Origin: Dendrobium chrysotoxum
Lineage: Eukaryota; Streptophyta; Magnoliopsida; Asparagales; Orchidaceae
Length of the DNA stretch: 64,000 bases
Direction of reading: 5' to 3'
Assembly: GCA_019925795.1 (NCBI GenBank)
Contig: CM034307.1
Coordinates: forward strand, 16,017,197-16,081,196
The position numbers and the translations under genes were made by a program. Positions 12,271 through 23,399 of this stretch are shown piece after piece; within the stretch, counting starts at the first letter, position 1; every line of letters starts with the position of its first letter. The notes beneath the pieces were generated by a model, which saw nothing but the letters and a program-made list of their open reading frames with translations, was not told the origin of the DNA and searched no databases.

Positions 12271-13158
12271 TGAAAGTTCATGAGGGTTGTTAAACCTTTT
12301 AAGAATAAGCCTAAGGCCAACCAAGTGAGAGAGGGAGGGGGGGGGGATAATTGGTTAATTAAAAACTTCTTAAACAAAAAAGAAAAATCCCTCTTTTTAA
12401 AGCTTTCTCAAAATTTGAAAACTAATAATTTTATCTCTTAATGTAGAAGCAAAGTAATTTTACAATGCTGGAAAATTTGAGGTTTTGAACCACAAAAATA
12501 AAAGCAAAAAATAAAGTATGAAAAAATAAAACCAAGAACAAACAAACAAGAGATTTATAGTGGTTCGATAAACTTGACCTATGTCCACTCCCTGAAACCC
12601 ACCGTTCTAGGTATTGAACTAAACTTTTAATGACTCTCCTTTAGCTCCCACAACTAGACAGAGAAGCCCTTACAAATTCTCTTCCACCAGCTCGGTGAGG
12701 CAGATGACCGTAATCCTTTTTCTCCCTCTAGGGGATGGTAGAGAATCTTGAATCCTTTTTCACCCTCTAGTGATGGTAGAGAGCCATGAATCATTTCATA
12801 AGAGAGGATCCTTCAATCACTTTCACCTTCCCTGGTGCGGTGGAGTAGCCAGGTCCTTTGGAAACAAAGAGATCTTCTTCTTCCCAAAACTTCCCTCAAG
12901 AAAAACCTTAATAATGATGGTACTAAGGTGCAAGCTTATCGGAGCAACTATGTGAAATCCCCTCCACACTCCCTTGAAACCCATAAGGATCTTCTCCCTC
13001 TCAAACTCCACCCTTTCCTCTCTCTCTTTCATGGCTCTCTCTTTAAGTTTACCTCAAAAGAAATGAGACTCTATGTATGTCAAAGACCCGTATAGTATCT
13101 TTGGAGAAAGCTTAAATAGAGGGCTTTAAACCCTAAAAATTCAATTCTGGTGGCAAAT
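12271..13158 (-). repeat. Solo LTR-C (copia), part 1
   Basis: This is the left part of a copia LTR in minus orientation, starting TGAAAGTTCATGAGGG in plus text. It carries the conserved TTTATAGTGGTTCG-type block near 12552, tandem AGAGAATC/AGAGCC repeats (about 12690-12840) and a TATA-like box at 13111-13119. It is interrupted by element B at 13159 and resumes after 20499. The candidate target duplication is AAGAG (12266-12270) against AGGAG (21450-21454), four of five bases. Both outer flanks are element D LTR, so C is a solo LTR. Confidence 0.75.
13111..13119 (-). promoter_or_regulatory. TATA-like box of LTR-C
   Basis: On the minus strand the bases read CTATTTAAG. The same nonamer occurs at the equivalent place in the LTRs of A and E, downstream of the palindrome array in element direction. 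This is the likely core promoter. Confidence 0.55.
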
Positions 13159-14834
13159 TGAAAGTTCGAAAGGGTTGTTAAGCCATTGTGAACTAGTCCC
13201 GAGGCTAACCAAGAGGGGGGTGAATTGGTTATTTTAAAAATTTGTTGACTACCAACAATTTAGAAAAAATCTTTTTAAAAGTTTTATAATAATTACAGTT
13301 TCATGATGATTTGCAGATGTTCAACGATGATCAAAGAATAATAATCACAATCGCACAATCATCTACAGAAAAGTACGTACAGAAAATAATCAGAAAGAAC
13401 ACACCAGATTTTATAGTGGTTCGATCAACTTGACCTACGTCCACTCCCCTGAGCCTCCCCTCCTGGTATTGCACTAACACTAAGTGACTATCCTTTTTCT
13501 CGCACAGCAAGGTGGAGAAGCCTGTACGAAACCTCCTTTCCACTAACGCAGTGAGGCAGAGAACCTAAACTCCTTTTGCTTCCTCCTGAAGTAGGCAGAG
13601 AACCCGGACTCCTTTCGCTTCCTCCTGAAGCAGGCAAAGAACCTCAATTTTCTTACGGATGATCCTCCCACAGAAAAATACTGACAAGACAAGAGATGAT
13701 GACTAGAGAAGACGACTCAGATCCCTACTTGGAGTAACCTTTGTGAATTCCTCACAAACTCCCCTCACAAGATGCTCTCTCTCTCTCCCAAGCCCTCTCT
13801 CTCTCTCTCTCAAGGTTTTCTCTGGGAAGGAAAGTGGCAAAAGATTTTTCTTGTTGGAAGAAAAAGATCTTTTAAATGAGGGCTCAAAAATTGCCCTAAT
13901 ATTCAATTTGATGATGCCAATCATACAGTACGATCCAATATCGTACAGTATGATCAGTTCAAAAATAGTGTCGTCTAGTATGAATGCAAATGAACAGTTC
14001 ACAAATTTTATAAATATTGTATCGTATGATCCGTAGATCATACAACATGATCAACTTAATATCAACTATTCGAACGGGACGATCTATGAGATGAATGAAA
14101 TTTGTATCTGTCCATCATCCCGCACTATATAATTCATACAGTACGATTAGTTTATTTCAGTACATCATTTGGTATGATATAAAAATAATCTGGGATGATC
14201 AGTACAAAAATTATAGTTTCATCTAGTACGATCTACAGGATGATCCAAAATCATCTCTATCCATCGTACTGGATGATTGACATCGTACAGTATGATCGAA
14301 TGTATTTAAGAAACCAAGATTTAATTGCCTGATTATGGGGGATATTTGACAAGATTTGCAAAGATCATACGGTATGATTAGTTCAAAAATTCTAAATTTA
14401 AATCTTACCAAAAATAAGCCTAGCGGCTAGAATTTTTCCAATCATACAGTACGATCTGAATCGTACAATATGATTAGTTCTAAAAAATAAACTTTCAGAA
14501 TTAGCTATAAGCCTAAAAATTAATCACAAATCATACAATATGATGTATACTTCGTACAGTATGATTTTCTTTTAAGAGAAACACTAAATCACTCAAAAAA
14601 AACCCCTGAGTGTGTGTGTGCAAGGTTACTTAGCTAGGGGATCCTTTACATTACATTTGACTCAATAAAGATGAAAAAAGTACATTGGACCTAAATTATA
14701 AAACAGACTGACTCGATCTTGGACTGGCATGAATTTGTAATTGATCCTGTAGACTTGAAAGATTAGACAATCAACCAGAAACAGAAATGTTTACTATCAC
14801 CAAAATCATAGTCCTTGAAACCAGATTCGCAGCA
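13159..14834 (-). repeat. Element B 3' LTR
   Basis: This LTR is 1676 bp, TGAAAGTTCG...GATTCGCAGCA in plus text. It contains the GTGGTTCGATCAACTTGACC-type block (about 13416), the 39-bp tandem repeat with AGAGAACC (about 13551-13640), a (CT)n tract (13766-13815), a TATA-like region near 13868 and the palindrome array. The open frames inside it arise from simple repeats and are not genes. Confidence 0.88.
13920..14575. repeat. Iterated palindrome array, element B 3' LTR
   Basis: Clear doublets are 13920-13934 with 13940-13954, and 14441-14455 with 14460-14474 (ATCATACAGTACGAT and close variants). Copies are often followed by TAGTTC or CAGTTCAAAA. Many more degenerate copies lie between. Confidence 0.8.
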
Positions 14835-14850
14835 ATCTCTCCCTTTTTTA
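14835..14850 (-). other. Polypurine tract of element B
   Basis: On the minus strand this is a purine run (AAAAAAGGGAGAGAT) directly before the 3' LTR start. It primes second-strand synthesis in LTR elements and fixes the LTR boundary. Confidence 0.75.
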
Positions 14851-16180
14851 TGATGGCAAATATTTGTTTATAATTTTGAAATCATTAATTAAACAACGGG
14901 TGAATGATACAAGAGCACTGAACTAACCCAAAACACAAGAGCTACTACTCCCCCTTTTGACATCTCAAAAGGGGAAAACAATATATAGAAATAGTAAAAC
15001 TAGTACAATTCAAACACGAGAAAGCATATAAATAATGAAATCAAAAAAGCTTTTTTTTTATAAAATTGAATTTTCCCTGATTTTTAATTCAAAAGCCAAT
15101 AAGAAGAAGATCGACAATGCTGAAATCTAGAAAAGTTGGAAAATTGACTTTCATAACTCCTACCTCGGACACCTTATAGGTTTAAATTCCTTTTAAATAA
15201 AAGTCTAATTCAAATAAAAAGAAATTAGGTTCAGAAAGAGATACTTTCAAGCCTCATTCCAAAAAAATATCTGATATAATAGTATTACAAAGTAAGGAAT
15301 CAGAAATTATGATTTTTCATCTCAAGCTTTTGAAAATATTAAGTGGTGCATGGATTTCTCTAAGATATTTAAATATCTGAATGGGAAGAAACCTTATTTC
15401 TTTATGGGCTCATTTTGAGCCTTTTTTTTCAATTTGTTTGGCACTTTGTGCATCTTTTGATTTCTGATACACTTTGTGCTTCCTTTCAATTTTTGGCGAC
15501 ATTGCCTAATTTTGGCGCTCTTTGCACATCTTTTGTAAGCTTGCTTCCTTTCATAATCGTTAAAGAATCTCAGCTGTGAAATTACCTTCCAAACATAAGA
15601 GAGGACAAAATGCACTCTCTACAATAAGGAGTAATTCACAGAATAAAAACCATACATCATATGATAAGTGTAATCACTTGATTAAGAAAAACATAACAAT
15701 GATTCAAAACTTTAAAAATACTATGCATATGAGGTAGATTACTGTAGGAAGATTAAATAGATCTCTATTTTAAAACCCGATTTTTTAATTTTGAAGAAGA
15801 TTTTTAACCAAAAGAAATAATACACCATTAAAGGGAGTTAGAGGAAGAGAAATAATCATCAACGTTTCTTCCCTTTAATAGATTCAGAGGAGTCAATCAC
15901 TGCTTGCGAGCTTCCAAACAAAAATAAGGCAAAACTCTCAGTCACAAATATAGTTTATCAGCAGTAGTGAGTAGTGATCTGATTTTAAAAGGAATAAAAT
16001 AGTAAATCCAGAGCAAGCAAAAAATCACATAAAAAAAACTACCCAAAGTAGAAAAACAACAATCAATAAAAAGAAAATTAGCAGTGAATAAAAAAATAAA
16101 ATATGAAACAGATAAACAAATTAAAAGACTAACAGAAACAAAAGAAAATAATCAACCTCAGAAATCATCAGTCATCAGAA
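14851..16180 (-). other. Element B 3' non-coding region with GTGC hairpin repeats
   Basis: Between the pol stop (16181) and the polypurine tract no gene was recognised; an envelope-like ORF would be expected here in some SIRE elements. At 15399-15536 the element strand carries serial copies of a GATGCACAAAGTGC-type unit (short palindrome GCACAAAGTGC), ending in the hairpin GGCTCAAAATGAGCC. Equivalent blocks occur at 41507-41664 in E and 54078-54236 in A. A 73-residue frame over it is rich in Lys and Cys only because of the repeats. Confidence 0.65.
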
Positions 16181-16822
16181 TCATACATTTATGTCAATCA
16201 CACCCAATCTAGTCGTCAAAATGCTGAATGAGTCAAAGGCCAGTGATTTAATAAATATGTCAGCCAGCTGATTTTCTGTTGCTACATGATGTAGCTCAAT
16301 GTCCCCTTTTGTAATATGGTTCCTAATGAAGTGATGCCTTATATCAATGTGTTTGGTGTTGGATTGGATTCGTAGAAATACAGATGGCACTAGTATTAGC
16401 ACACACAATAGAAATTGTGCCAACAGGTAATCCTAAATCCAAAACTTGTTGCTTCAACCAAAGGACTTGGGCCACACAACTTCCTAAGGCAATGTACTCA
16501 GCTTCAGCAGTGGAAAGTGCAACTGAGTTCTATTTTTTACTTGACCAGGAGACTAAAGGCTGTCTTATGAATTGGCAAGTTTCAGAAGTGCTCTTTCTAT
16601 CCACCCTACACCCTGCAAAGTTAGAATCAGAATATCTAATAATCTCAAAAGAAGTGCTGTGCTTAGGGTACCAGATTCCTAGGTTTTGGGGTCCCTAAAA
16701 GATATCTAAGAATTTTCTTAACAGTAGTTAGGTGGGACTTGTTAGGATCAGCTTGAAACCTAGCACAAAGAAAAAACACTAAATATAATATCAGATCGGC
16801 TAGTAGTCAGGTAAAGTAGTGA
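16181..16822 (-). pseudogene. Element B pol: RNase H end
   Basis: This is the C-terminal RNase H of the copia polyprotein, reading to the terminal GVIDINV and a TGA at 16181-16183. Late blocks NTKHIDIRHHFIRNHITKGDIELHHVATENQLADIF are conserved in copia pol; the HIDIRHH and ATENQLADIF motifs are visible at about 16345-16245. Stops and a frameshift separate it from the long RT frame (near 16822 and within 16450-16700). A plus-strand frame over 16384-16698 is only the antisense of this region. Confidence 0.8.
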
Positions 16823-18286
16823 TCAAATTATTCCCCTAAACTTCTTCTGATTAATAGATTTTCCATTTGAATCCTTATCTAACTGAACAAAGGAGCTCAT
16901 AGGAATGTTGATTGGCTTGGCTTTGTCCATTTCATATTTCTTCAAAATGTCCTTTGTGTATTTAGATTGATTGAGAAAGGTTCCATCATCCATTTGCCTT
17001 ATGCTAAATCCCAAAAAGTAGGATAATTCTCCCATCATACTCATTTCAAACTCCTTACTCATTATCTTAAAAAAATCATCACATATTTTTTTATCAGAAG
17101 ATCCAAAAAGTATATCATCAACATAGATCTGCAATATGAGTAAACCATCCCCTACTATCCTCAGAAAAAGGGTGGTGTCTACGCTCCCCTTAAAAAACTC
17201 TCTTTCTAACAGGAATGTGCTAAGCCTCTCATACCAAGCTATGGGTGCTTGTTTCAATCCATATAAGGCCCTTTTTAATTTGTAAATATGATTTGGATAT
17301 TGGGAACTCTCAAAACCTGGGGGTTGTTCTACAAAAACATTCTCTTTTATTACCGCATTTAAAAAGGCACTCTTGACATCCATTTGAAATAGCTTAAATC
17401 CCTTATAACAGGCAAAGGCTAGTAGTACCCTAATGGCTTCCAATCTAGTTACAGGGGCAAAGGTCTCCTCAAAATCAATCCCTTCAATTTGATTGTATCT
17501 CTTAGCCACCAATCTTGCCTTATTCCTAACCACCACACCAGAATCAATCATCTTATTCTTAAAGACCCACTTGGTTCCCACTACACTTTGATTCCTAGGT
17601 CTTTCTACTAACTCCCAAAAATAATTTCTTACAAATTGATTCAATTCCTCCTGCATAGCTAAGATCCAAAACTCATCAGAAAGGGCTTGATTGATGCTGG
17701 TGGGTTCAATCATTGAGATAAAGGCTGAATGGTTTACTTCCTTCTTCAGTCCATGCCTAGTCCTAACACCTTCACAAGGGTCTCTTAAGATACATTCTTT
17801 AGGATGACTCGAAGAATATCTCCAATCTCTAGGCAATATGTTTTGAGGCTCTTCCCTTTCCTCAAAATTTGTATTTTCAACTCCTTGGGTAATCTCTCCT
17901 ATATCTTCTTCTTTCTCAACTCTAGTCACCTTAGGATCAGATTCATCAAACACCACATGAGTTGTCTCCTCCACCACCAATGTCCGCTTATTAAACACCC
18001 TAAAGGATTTCCCAACACTAGAATAGCCTAAGAACACTCCTTCATCAGATTTTTGGTCAAATCTTTCTAAGGAAGATTTCTTAATGTTCAGAATGAAAAC
18101 CTTACAGGCAAAGACATGGAGAAGGGACAGGTTTGGAGTTCTACCCTTAATGATCTCATAAGATGTCTTATTCAGGTTGGCTCTAACATTCATCCTATTC
18201 AAAATATAATAGGCAGTGTTCACCGCTTCAGCCCAAAAGTATTTTGGAAGTGAGTACTCAGCAAGCATGGCTCTAGCGGCTTCCAC
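16823..18286 (-). pseudogene. Element B pol: integrase C-terminal part and reverse transcriptase
   Basis: This is a 487-codon open frame, the best preserved copia pol segment in the window. It starts within the integrase core (MEAARAMLAEYSLPKYFW, NRMNVRANLNKTSYEIIKG), passes through the GYSSVGKSFRVFNKRT region and a linker, and enters RT with GTKWVFKNK, a FEETFAPVTRLEAIRVLLAF block (about 17475), FQMDVKSAFLN with the first catalytic Asp, LYGLKQAPIAWYERL, and an intact IYVDDILFGSSD (about 17125-17090). The connection region MMGELSYFLGFSIRQ and the start of the RNase H part follow to 16823. The first Met is internal, not the true start. The reaction would be copying of element RNA into cDNA in cytoplasmic particles. 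The frame is open but cannot act alone because gag and protease are deleted. Confidence 0.9.
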
Positions 18287-18798
18287 TAAGGTCCTATTCT
18301 TTCTTTCAGCTACCCCGTTCTACTGAGGGGTCCTAAGAGCTAGAAATTTATAGCTAATCCCTTGCACCTCATAGAATGTTCCAAATCTTACATTTTCAAA
18401 CTCTCCATCATGATCACTAAGAATAGTCAAGATCTCACAACCTAACTTCCTCAGAATCCAAGTGGAGAAAAATTTAAACTCATCAAATGACTCAGATTTA
18501 TGTGACAGAAATTTAATCCAAGTGAACCTAGAGTAATCATCAACAATCACAAATCCATAAACTTTCCCCCCTAAGCTGGCAGTGCTAATGGGTCCAAAGA
18601 GATCCATATGAAGGACTTCTAAAGGTCTAAAGGTGCTAATGTCCTTAATGGAGTGAAAAGAGGACTAGACTTGCTTCCCTAATTGACAGGCATTACATAG
18701 GTGGTCCTTAGTGAACTTAAGCTTGTGGACACCTCTTACTAAGTCCTTTTGGGTGACTCTCCTAAGAGTTTTCATACTGGCATGACATAATCTCTGAT
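18287..18798 (-). pseudogene. Element B pol: integrase N-terminal and catalytic core
   Basis: The minus strand reads through the GAG-pre-integrase end (MKTLRRVTQKDLVRG and the CNACQLGKQ zinc-binding block), LEVLHMDLFGPIST with the first catalytic Asp, VIVDDYSRFTWIKFLSHKSE, LSDHDGEFEN with the second Asp, and LRTPQ. A TAG at 18320-18322 then interrupts the TPQQNGVAERKNR motif before the catalytic Glu region. Another stop lies near 18668. At the right end the sequence breaks off at about 18793 and joins the PBS remnant. The same TAG position recurs in elements A and E. Confidence 0.85.
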
Positions 18799-18804
18799 AC
18801 AACT
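18794..18804 (-). other. Element B primer-binding-site remnant at deletion junction
   Basis: Plus text TCTGATACAACT just before the LTR corresponds to the reverse complement of the PBS TGGTATCAGAGC with one change plus the 2-base spacer. It directly abuts pol, showing that everything from the PBS to the integrase start was lost. Confidence 0.65.
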
Positions 18805-20499
18805 TGAAAGTTTGAAAGCGATGTTAAGCCCTTGTGAACTAGTCCCGAGGCTAACCAAGAGGGGAGGTGAATTTGTTATTTTAAAAATTCGTGGACAGCC
18901 AACGATTTAGAAAAAATCTTTTTGAAAGTTTTATAGCAATTACAGTTTCACGGTGATTTGCAGATGTTCAATGATGATCAAAGAATAATAATTACAATCA
19001 CATAATCATCATCAGAAAAGTACGTGCAAAAAATAATAAGAAATAATACACTAGATTTTATAGTGGTTCGGTTAACTTAACCTATGTCCACTCCCCAGAG
19101 CCTCCCCCCCGGGTATTTCACTAACACTAAGTTACTCTCCTTTTGCTCCCATAGCAAGGTGGAGAAGCCTGTACAAAGCCTCCTTTCCACCAACTCGGTG
19201 AGGCAGAGAACCTGAACTCCTTTCGCTTCCTCATGAAGCAGGCAGAGAACTCGAACTCTTTTCGCTTCCTCCTGAAGCAGGTAGAGAACCTCGATCTTTT
19301 TGCGAACGATCCTCCCACAGAAAAACATTGACAAGACAAGAGACTACGACTGAAGAAGACTACTTAGATCCCTTCTTGGAGTAACCTTTGTGAATCTCTC
19401 CCAAACTCCCCCTCACATGATCCTCTCTCTCTCTCTCCTAAGCTCTCTCTCTCTCTCAAGGTTTCTCTGGAAAGGAAAGTGGCAAAAGATTTTTCTTATT
19501 GGAAGAAAAAGATCTTTTAAAGGAGGGCTCAAAATTTTTCCTAAAATTCAATTTGATGATGTTGATAAAATAGTACGATCCAATGTCGTATAACACAATC
19601 AGTTCAAAGATAGTGTCGTCCAATATGAATGCAAATGAACAGTTCATACATTTTATAAACATCGTACCGTACGATCCGTAGATTGTACAGTATGATCAAC
19701 TTATTCTCAACTATTTATACGGGATGATCGGTGGGATGAATGAAATTCATCTTTGTCCATCATCCTGCACTATACCATTCATACAATATGATTAGTTCAT
19801 TTCAGTACATCGTCTGGTACGATATAAAAATTGTCCAGGACGATCAGTTCAAAAATCATGGTTTCGTCTGGTACAATCTACAGGATGATCCAAAATTGTC
19901 TCTATCCATCGTACTGAACGATTAATATTATACCGCACGATCGAATGTATTTAAGAAACCAAGATTTAATTACCTGATTATCGGGGATAATTTTGGGAAG
20001 ATTTGAAATGAACGTACAGTATGATTTACATCGTACCGTACGATTAGTTCAAAATTTCAAAATTTAAACCTTACCAAAAGCAGGCCTGGCGGTTAGGGTT
20101 TTTCGGATTGTATAGTACGATCTGAATCATACAGTATGATTAGTTCTCAAAAATAAACTTTCAGAATTAGCCGTAAGCCTGAAAATTAATCACAAATTGT
20201 ATAATATGATGCATACATCGTACAATATGATTTTCTTTAAGAGAAATACTAAATCACTCAAAAACTCCCCCTGAGTGTGTATGTGCAAGGTTACTTAGCT
20301 AGGGGATCCTTTACATTACATTTGACTCAATAAAGATAAAAAGAGTACATTGGACTTGAATTACAAAACAGACTGACTCGATCTTGGACCGGCTTGAATT
20401 TGTAATTGATCTTGTGGACCTGAAAGATTAGACAATCAACCAGAAATAGAAATATTTGTTATCATTAAAATCATAGTCCTTGAAACCAGATTCACAACA
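18805..20499 (-). repeat. Element B 5' LTR
   Basis: This LTR is 1695 bp, TGAAAGTTTGAAAGCG...GATTCACAACA in plus text, clearly the partner of 13159-14834. It shares the 39-bp tandem repeats (about 19200-19292), the (CT)n tract (19421-19458), the TATA-like region near 19515 and the palindrome array (about 19565-20232). The two LTRs differ at many scattered positions, so the insertion is not recent. Confidence 0.88.
19565..20232. repeat. Iterated palindrome array, element B 5' LTR
   Basis: This is the counterpart of the 13920-14575 array. Examples include CATCGTACCGTACGATTAG near 20030-20047 and ATCGTACCGTACGATCC near 19662-19678. Confidence 0.75.
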
Positions 20500-20504
20500 T
20501 AAAT

Positions 20505-21449
20505 ATCATACAATATGATCGCAGGATCCTCTAGTACGATGTATAGAATTTAAAAACCCTAAAATCACAATTCTAATGGCAAAGATCATCCAGTACGATC
20601 GTAGGATCGTCCAGTATGATGCGCATAATTTGACCTGATAGTACTCTATGATCACAATATAGTATAATATAATGAGTTCAAATTTATACTAATCATCTAG
20701 TACGATATGGGGGATCATCTAAGACGATTAGATGAATAATTATTATATTTCATCTTTTACGATATGCAATGATTAATTTTTATCTCACGATAGATTTGGG
20801 TCATACAGTACGATCGTCTACGATCATCCTGTACGATCTGATTGAATAAATTAACCATAATTACTCCCCTAATTATTGAATCAATTTAGGCATGATTGTC
20901 ATAGATCACATAGTACGCTACACATCGTACGATACGATTAGAGCAAAAAATAAAATTCAAAATATTGTCTAAATTATGATTTACAGCTGAGTTTCTTGAT
21001 TTCTATAAATAGTCTTGTATGATATGAATCATACAGTATGATTAGTTTAAAATACATAAATCATCAAAGTTAGTAGTTTAGATGAGCTGATCATACAGTA
21101 CGATATAAATCATACAATATGATTAGTTCAAAATTTGAATTTCTAGTTTTGACTCAATCTCACTCCCCCTGAGTGTGTGTGTGTGTATGGTCACCAAGCT
21201 AGTATACACCGTTACAGGACTTAACTCAAGAAATCAAAAATATATTAATGAATATTACAAAAATCTTTACAGCAAAACCTATTCTACCCAATCTTGAGCC
21301 TTGAATCTTTGTTAGATGGTGTATGGTGTTCCTAAAATATTAGAACACACAAAAAAAAATATATATTGTAAATACAAGTAGACATTAGGCTGTGAGCCAC
21401 AATGTTTTTTATCATCAAAAATATAAACTCGTGAGCTCAAGTTGCAATA
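20505..21449 (-). repeat. Solo LTR-C, part 2, with palindrome array
   Basis: This is the continuation of LTR-C after element B: the text picks up with the sequence joined to GGTGGCAAAT at 13158 and ends GTTGCAATA at 21449. It carries the palindrome array (about 20505-21130), including doublets 20800-20814/20823-20837 and 21090-21104/21109-21123 followed by TAGTTCAAAA. A short (GT)n run lies at about 21172-21183. It is followed by AGGAG, the candidate target duplication. Confidence 0.72.
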
Positions 21450-21454
21450 AGGAG

Positions 21455-21834
21455 GACTCTGGGTAGTCAACGTAGGTCATTATTTGACTAAACCACTATA
21501 AAATTCAAGTTTGTTCTTTCTGAGTTATATTTTTTATAATTTACTTTTCTGTAGTTTGAGTTTTTGGAAATTACATGGTAGAAAATTATCTGTTTGATGA
21601 TATATTAATTTGAGCTATTCATCATCATCATAATTAAAAAAAATTGTTTCATAATTTTTCTTTCGTATCGGGTGATAATCTTATTGATTTTTAAGTTATT
21701 AAAAATTTAAAATATATATATAATTTTGTGTTTAAAGTTTTTTTTTTTAAACTAAAAATTCACCCGCCCTCCCCCCCTCTTGGATTACCTATGGATAATT
21801 CACCAAGGATTAACATCCTACATCAAACTTTAAA
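21455..21834 (+). repeat. Element D 5' LTR, last part
   Basis: In plus orientation this reads as the reverse complement of the minus-strand LTR ends: GTAGTCAACGTAGGTCAT and AACCACTATAAAATTC near 21460-21507 match the conserved 'tatagtggttcg...gacctacgt' block, and TCACCCGCCC...CTCTTGGATTACC near 21768-21790 matches the 'ggctaaccaagagggg' block. It ends CATCAAACTTTA just before a PBS. This orientation sets D on the plus strand. Confidence 0.75.
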
Positions 21835-21835
21835 T

Positions 21836-21847
21836 TAGTATCAGAGA
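21836..21847 (+). other. Element D primer-binding site
   Basis: TAGTATCAGAGA is close to TGGTATCAGAGC, the sequence complementary to the 3' end of initiator tRNA-Met used by most plant copia elements. There are two mismatches. It sits a few bases after the LTR end. Confidence 0.7.
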
Positions 21848-21859
21848 TGTTCTCTTAGG

Positions 21860-23340
21860 TAGCATTTTCAAAAATCATGCGAAAAATAATATATACACTA
21901 CGTAGGGTTATTCTATAACTCATCCACCATTATTTGATAACATACCATTTGATTTTTTGAAAATCCGCATGTCTACTTTTGTGTAATCATTTGATTTTTG
22001 AATGTGGTTTTTGGTACAAGAAGGTTATTCAGCACCCTCTCATTTTGGTAATGGCAGCAAAACTGAAGTACCATTTAATGAATAGAGCAATGAAGATAGG
22101 GGCTTAACTCAACTAAATACAAATGTTTAAACTTTTTTTTGTGCTATTAATTATCAAGATCACATGAGAATTTCTACCCGTACCACTGGCAAGGTCATTT
22201 GTGGGATAAATTGTGTATTACATACAAAGGGACTAGTGAGGTCAAATAGTCTAGGTTGAACATCTTATTACACGATTATAAACTTTTTCACATGAAATCT
22301 AATGAAATCATCTCAGACATGTACACTAGTTTACTTAAATTGTGATATCCCTGCATGCTTTATGTAGAGAGCATTCAAATTATGAAAAAGTGAAAAAAAT
22401 TCTTCGATGTCTACCTATTAATTATGATGCTAAGGTTACTTCCATTTATGAATCAAAATATCTTAATATTTATTCTATAGATAACTTGCAAGACTCAGTT
22501 ATTACATATGAACAAGGATATATATGATAAGAGAAATAACAAAGTTATGGCACTAAAAGATAATAAATCATAAAGTGATAGCTCTACAACTTTGGAAAAT
22601 GATGATATAGCATTGATGGTACGTCAATTCAAAAACTTTCTAAAAAGAAAACAAAAGCATCATCAGTTGTGGAATAATGGTAAATAAAAAAACTTAAAGC
22701 ATCATCTGATACCATTTTCTTTGAGTGCAGGAAGCTAGGCCACTTGAGAATAGATTGCCCAAAGGGTAGGGAGAAGACCAAATGAAAAAGTGGGAAGCAA
22801 AGGATGTAAAAGACATTTTGGTAAGACTCCACCTTGAACTTAGCAAAGCTGAAACTGGAAGAGAAGGTAACCAATCTATGCCTTATATCAGATAATAATA
22901 TTGTTCATTCTAATCAAGAGAAGATATGTGAGCTTTTATACAATGAATTATTTGATGTATATGAAACAATTCACAATGCATATAGAAAGCTTAAGGAAAT
23001 ATATGCTAGTTCAAAATCTGAATTCTTAAGTTTGTAGAAAGAGCATGATAGCCTTAGAGTAGACCATTCTTCATTATATATGGAGCACATGTCCTTACTT
23101 GATGAGTATAATGCATTAAATAAGATTTGTGTTGATCTAAATAATGCATATAAATCCTTGAAATCAAATCATCTTGAGTTAAAAGAATCATATAAATAAT
23201 TAGAAGAAATTACAAATGAATTAGGTCATAATGAGCATGTATTAAAATTTGAAGTAGCAAGATTTGAATGTGCAAACAAATTCTTAAAAGAAAAAATTAA
23301 TGCTCTCCAAAAAGATAAACCATCACAACATTGACATAAT
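21860..23340 (+). pseudogene. Element D gag
   Basis: This is decayed copia gag. The UBN2-like part is recognisable in pieces: YSITHPPLFDNIPFDF and RMSTFV near 21925-21980, then NYEKVKKILRCLPINYDAK with TYEQGY (about 22375-22525). A zinc-knuckle-like block at about 22707-22760 reads FFECRKLGHLRIDC, with the first Cys position occupied by Phe. A helical, Lys/Glu-rich segment follows (about 22834-23330), as in SIRE-type gag. Multiple stops and frameshifts. The normal start Met region is too altered to place. Confidence 0.75.
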
Positions 23341-23399
23341 GGTATAACCTCTCATCGCTGCATGTATCATATACCCCTAGAAAGAGGCACCACACCCCA

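Larger units (their letters stand above)
13159..20499 (-). mobile_element. Element B: Ty1/copia (SIRE-like), internally deleted
   Basis: Element B has two LTRs (13159-14834 and 18805-20499) flanking a polypurine tract, about 1.3 kb of non-coding DNA and pol. It lies inside LTR-C with a 5-bp duplication CAAAT (13154-13158) against TAAAT (20500-20504), one mismatch. Gag, protease and the start of the integrase region are missing: pol text stops within CATGACATAATC near 18793 and is joined directly to a degenerate PBS and the 5' LTR. Compared with element A the deletion is roughly 2.3 kb. LTR termini are TG...CA. It is non-autonomous and has several stops. Confidence 0.9.

Noticed and set aside
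13743..14036. Serine-rich open frame over the LTR of B
   Set aside because: It comes from the (CT)n tract and LTR repeats, with no family features and no counterpart in other LTRs except through the same repeats.
13920..14575. CRISPR-like array of short repeats in the LTRs
   Set aside because: Spacing is irregular, units are degenerate palindromes without unique spacers, and the arrays lie in U3 of plant LTRs.
16384..16698. 104-residue plus-strand open frame
   Set aside because: It is the antisense of the copia RNase H region; the minus strand carries the recognised motifs.
19077..19334. Repetitive peptide with LLQEEAKRV-type repeats
   Set aside because: It is a translation of the 39-bp LTR minisatellite; 39 is a multiple of three, so frames stay open by chance.
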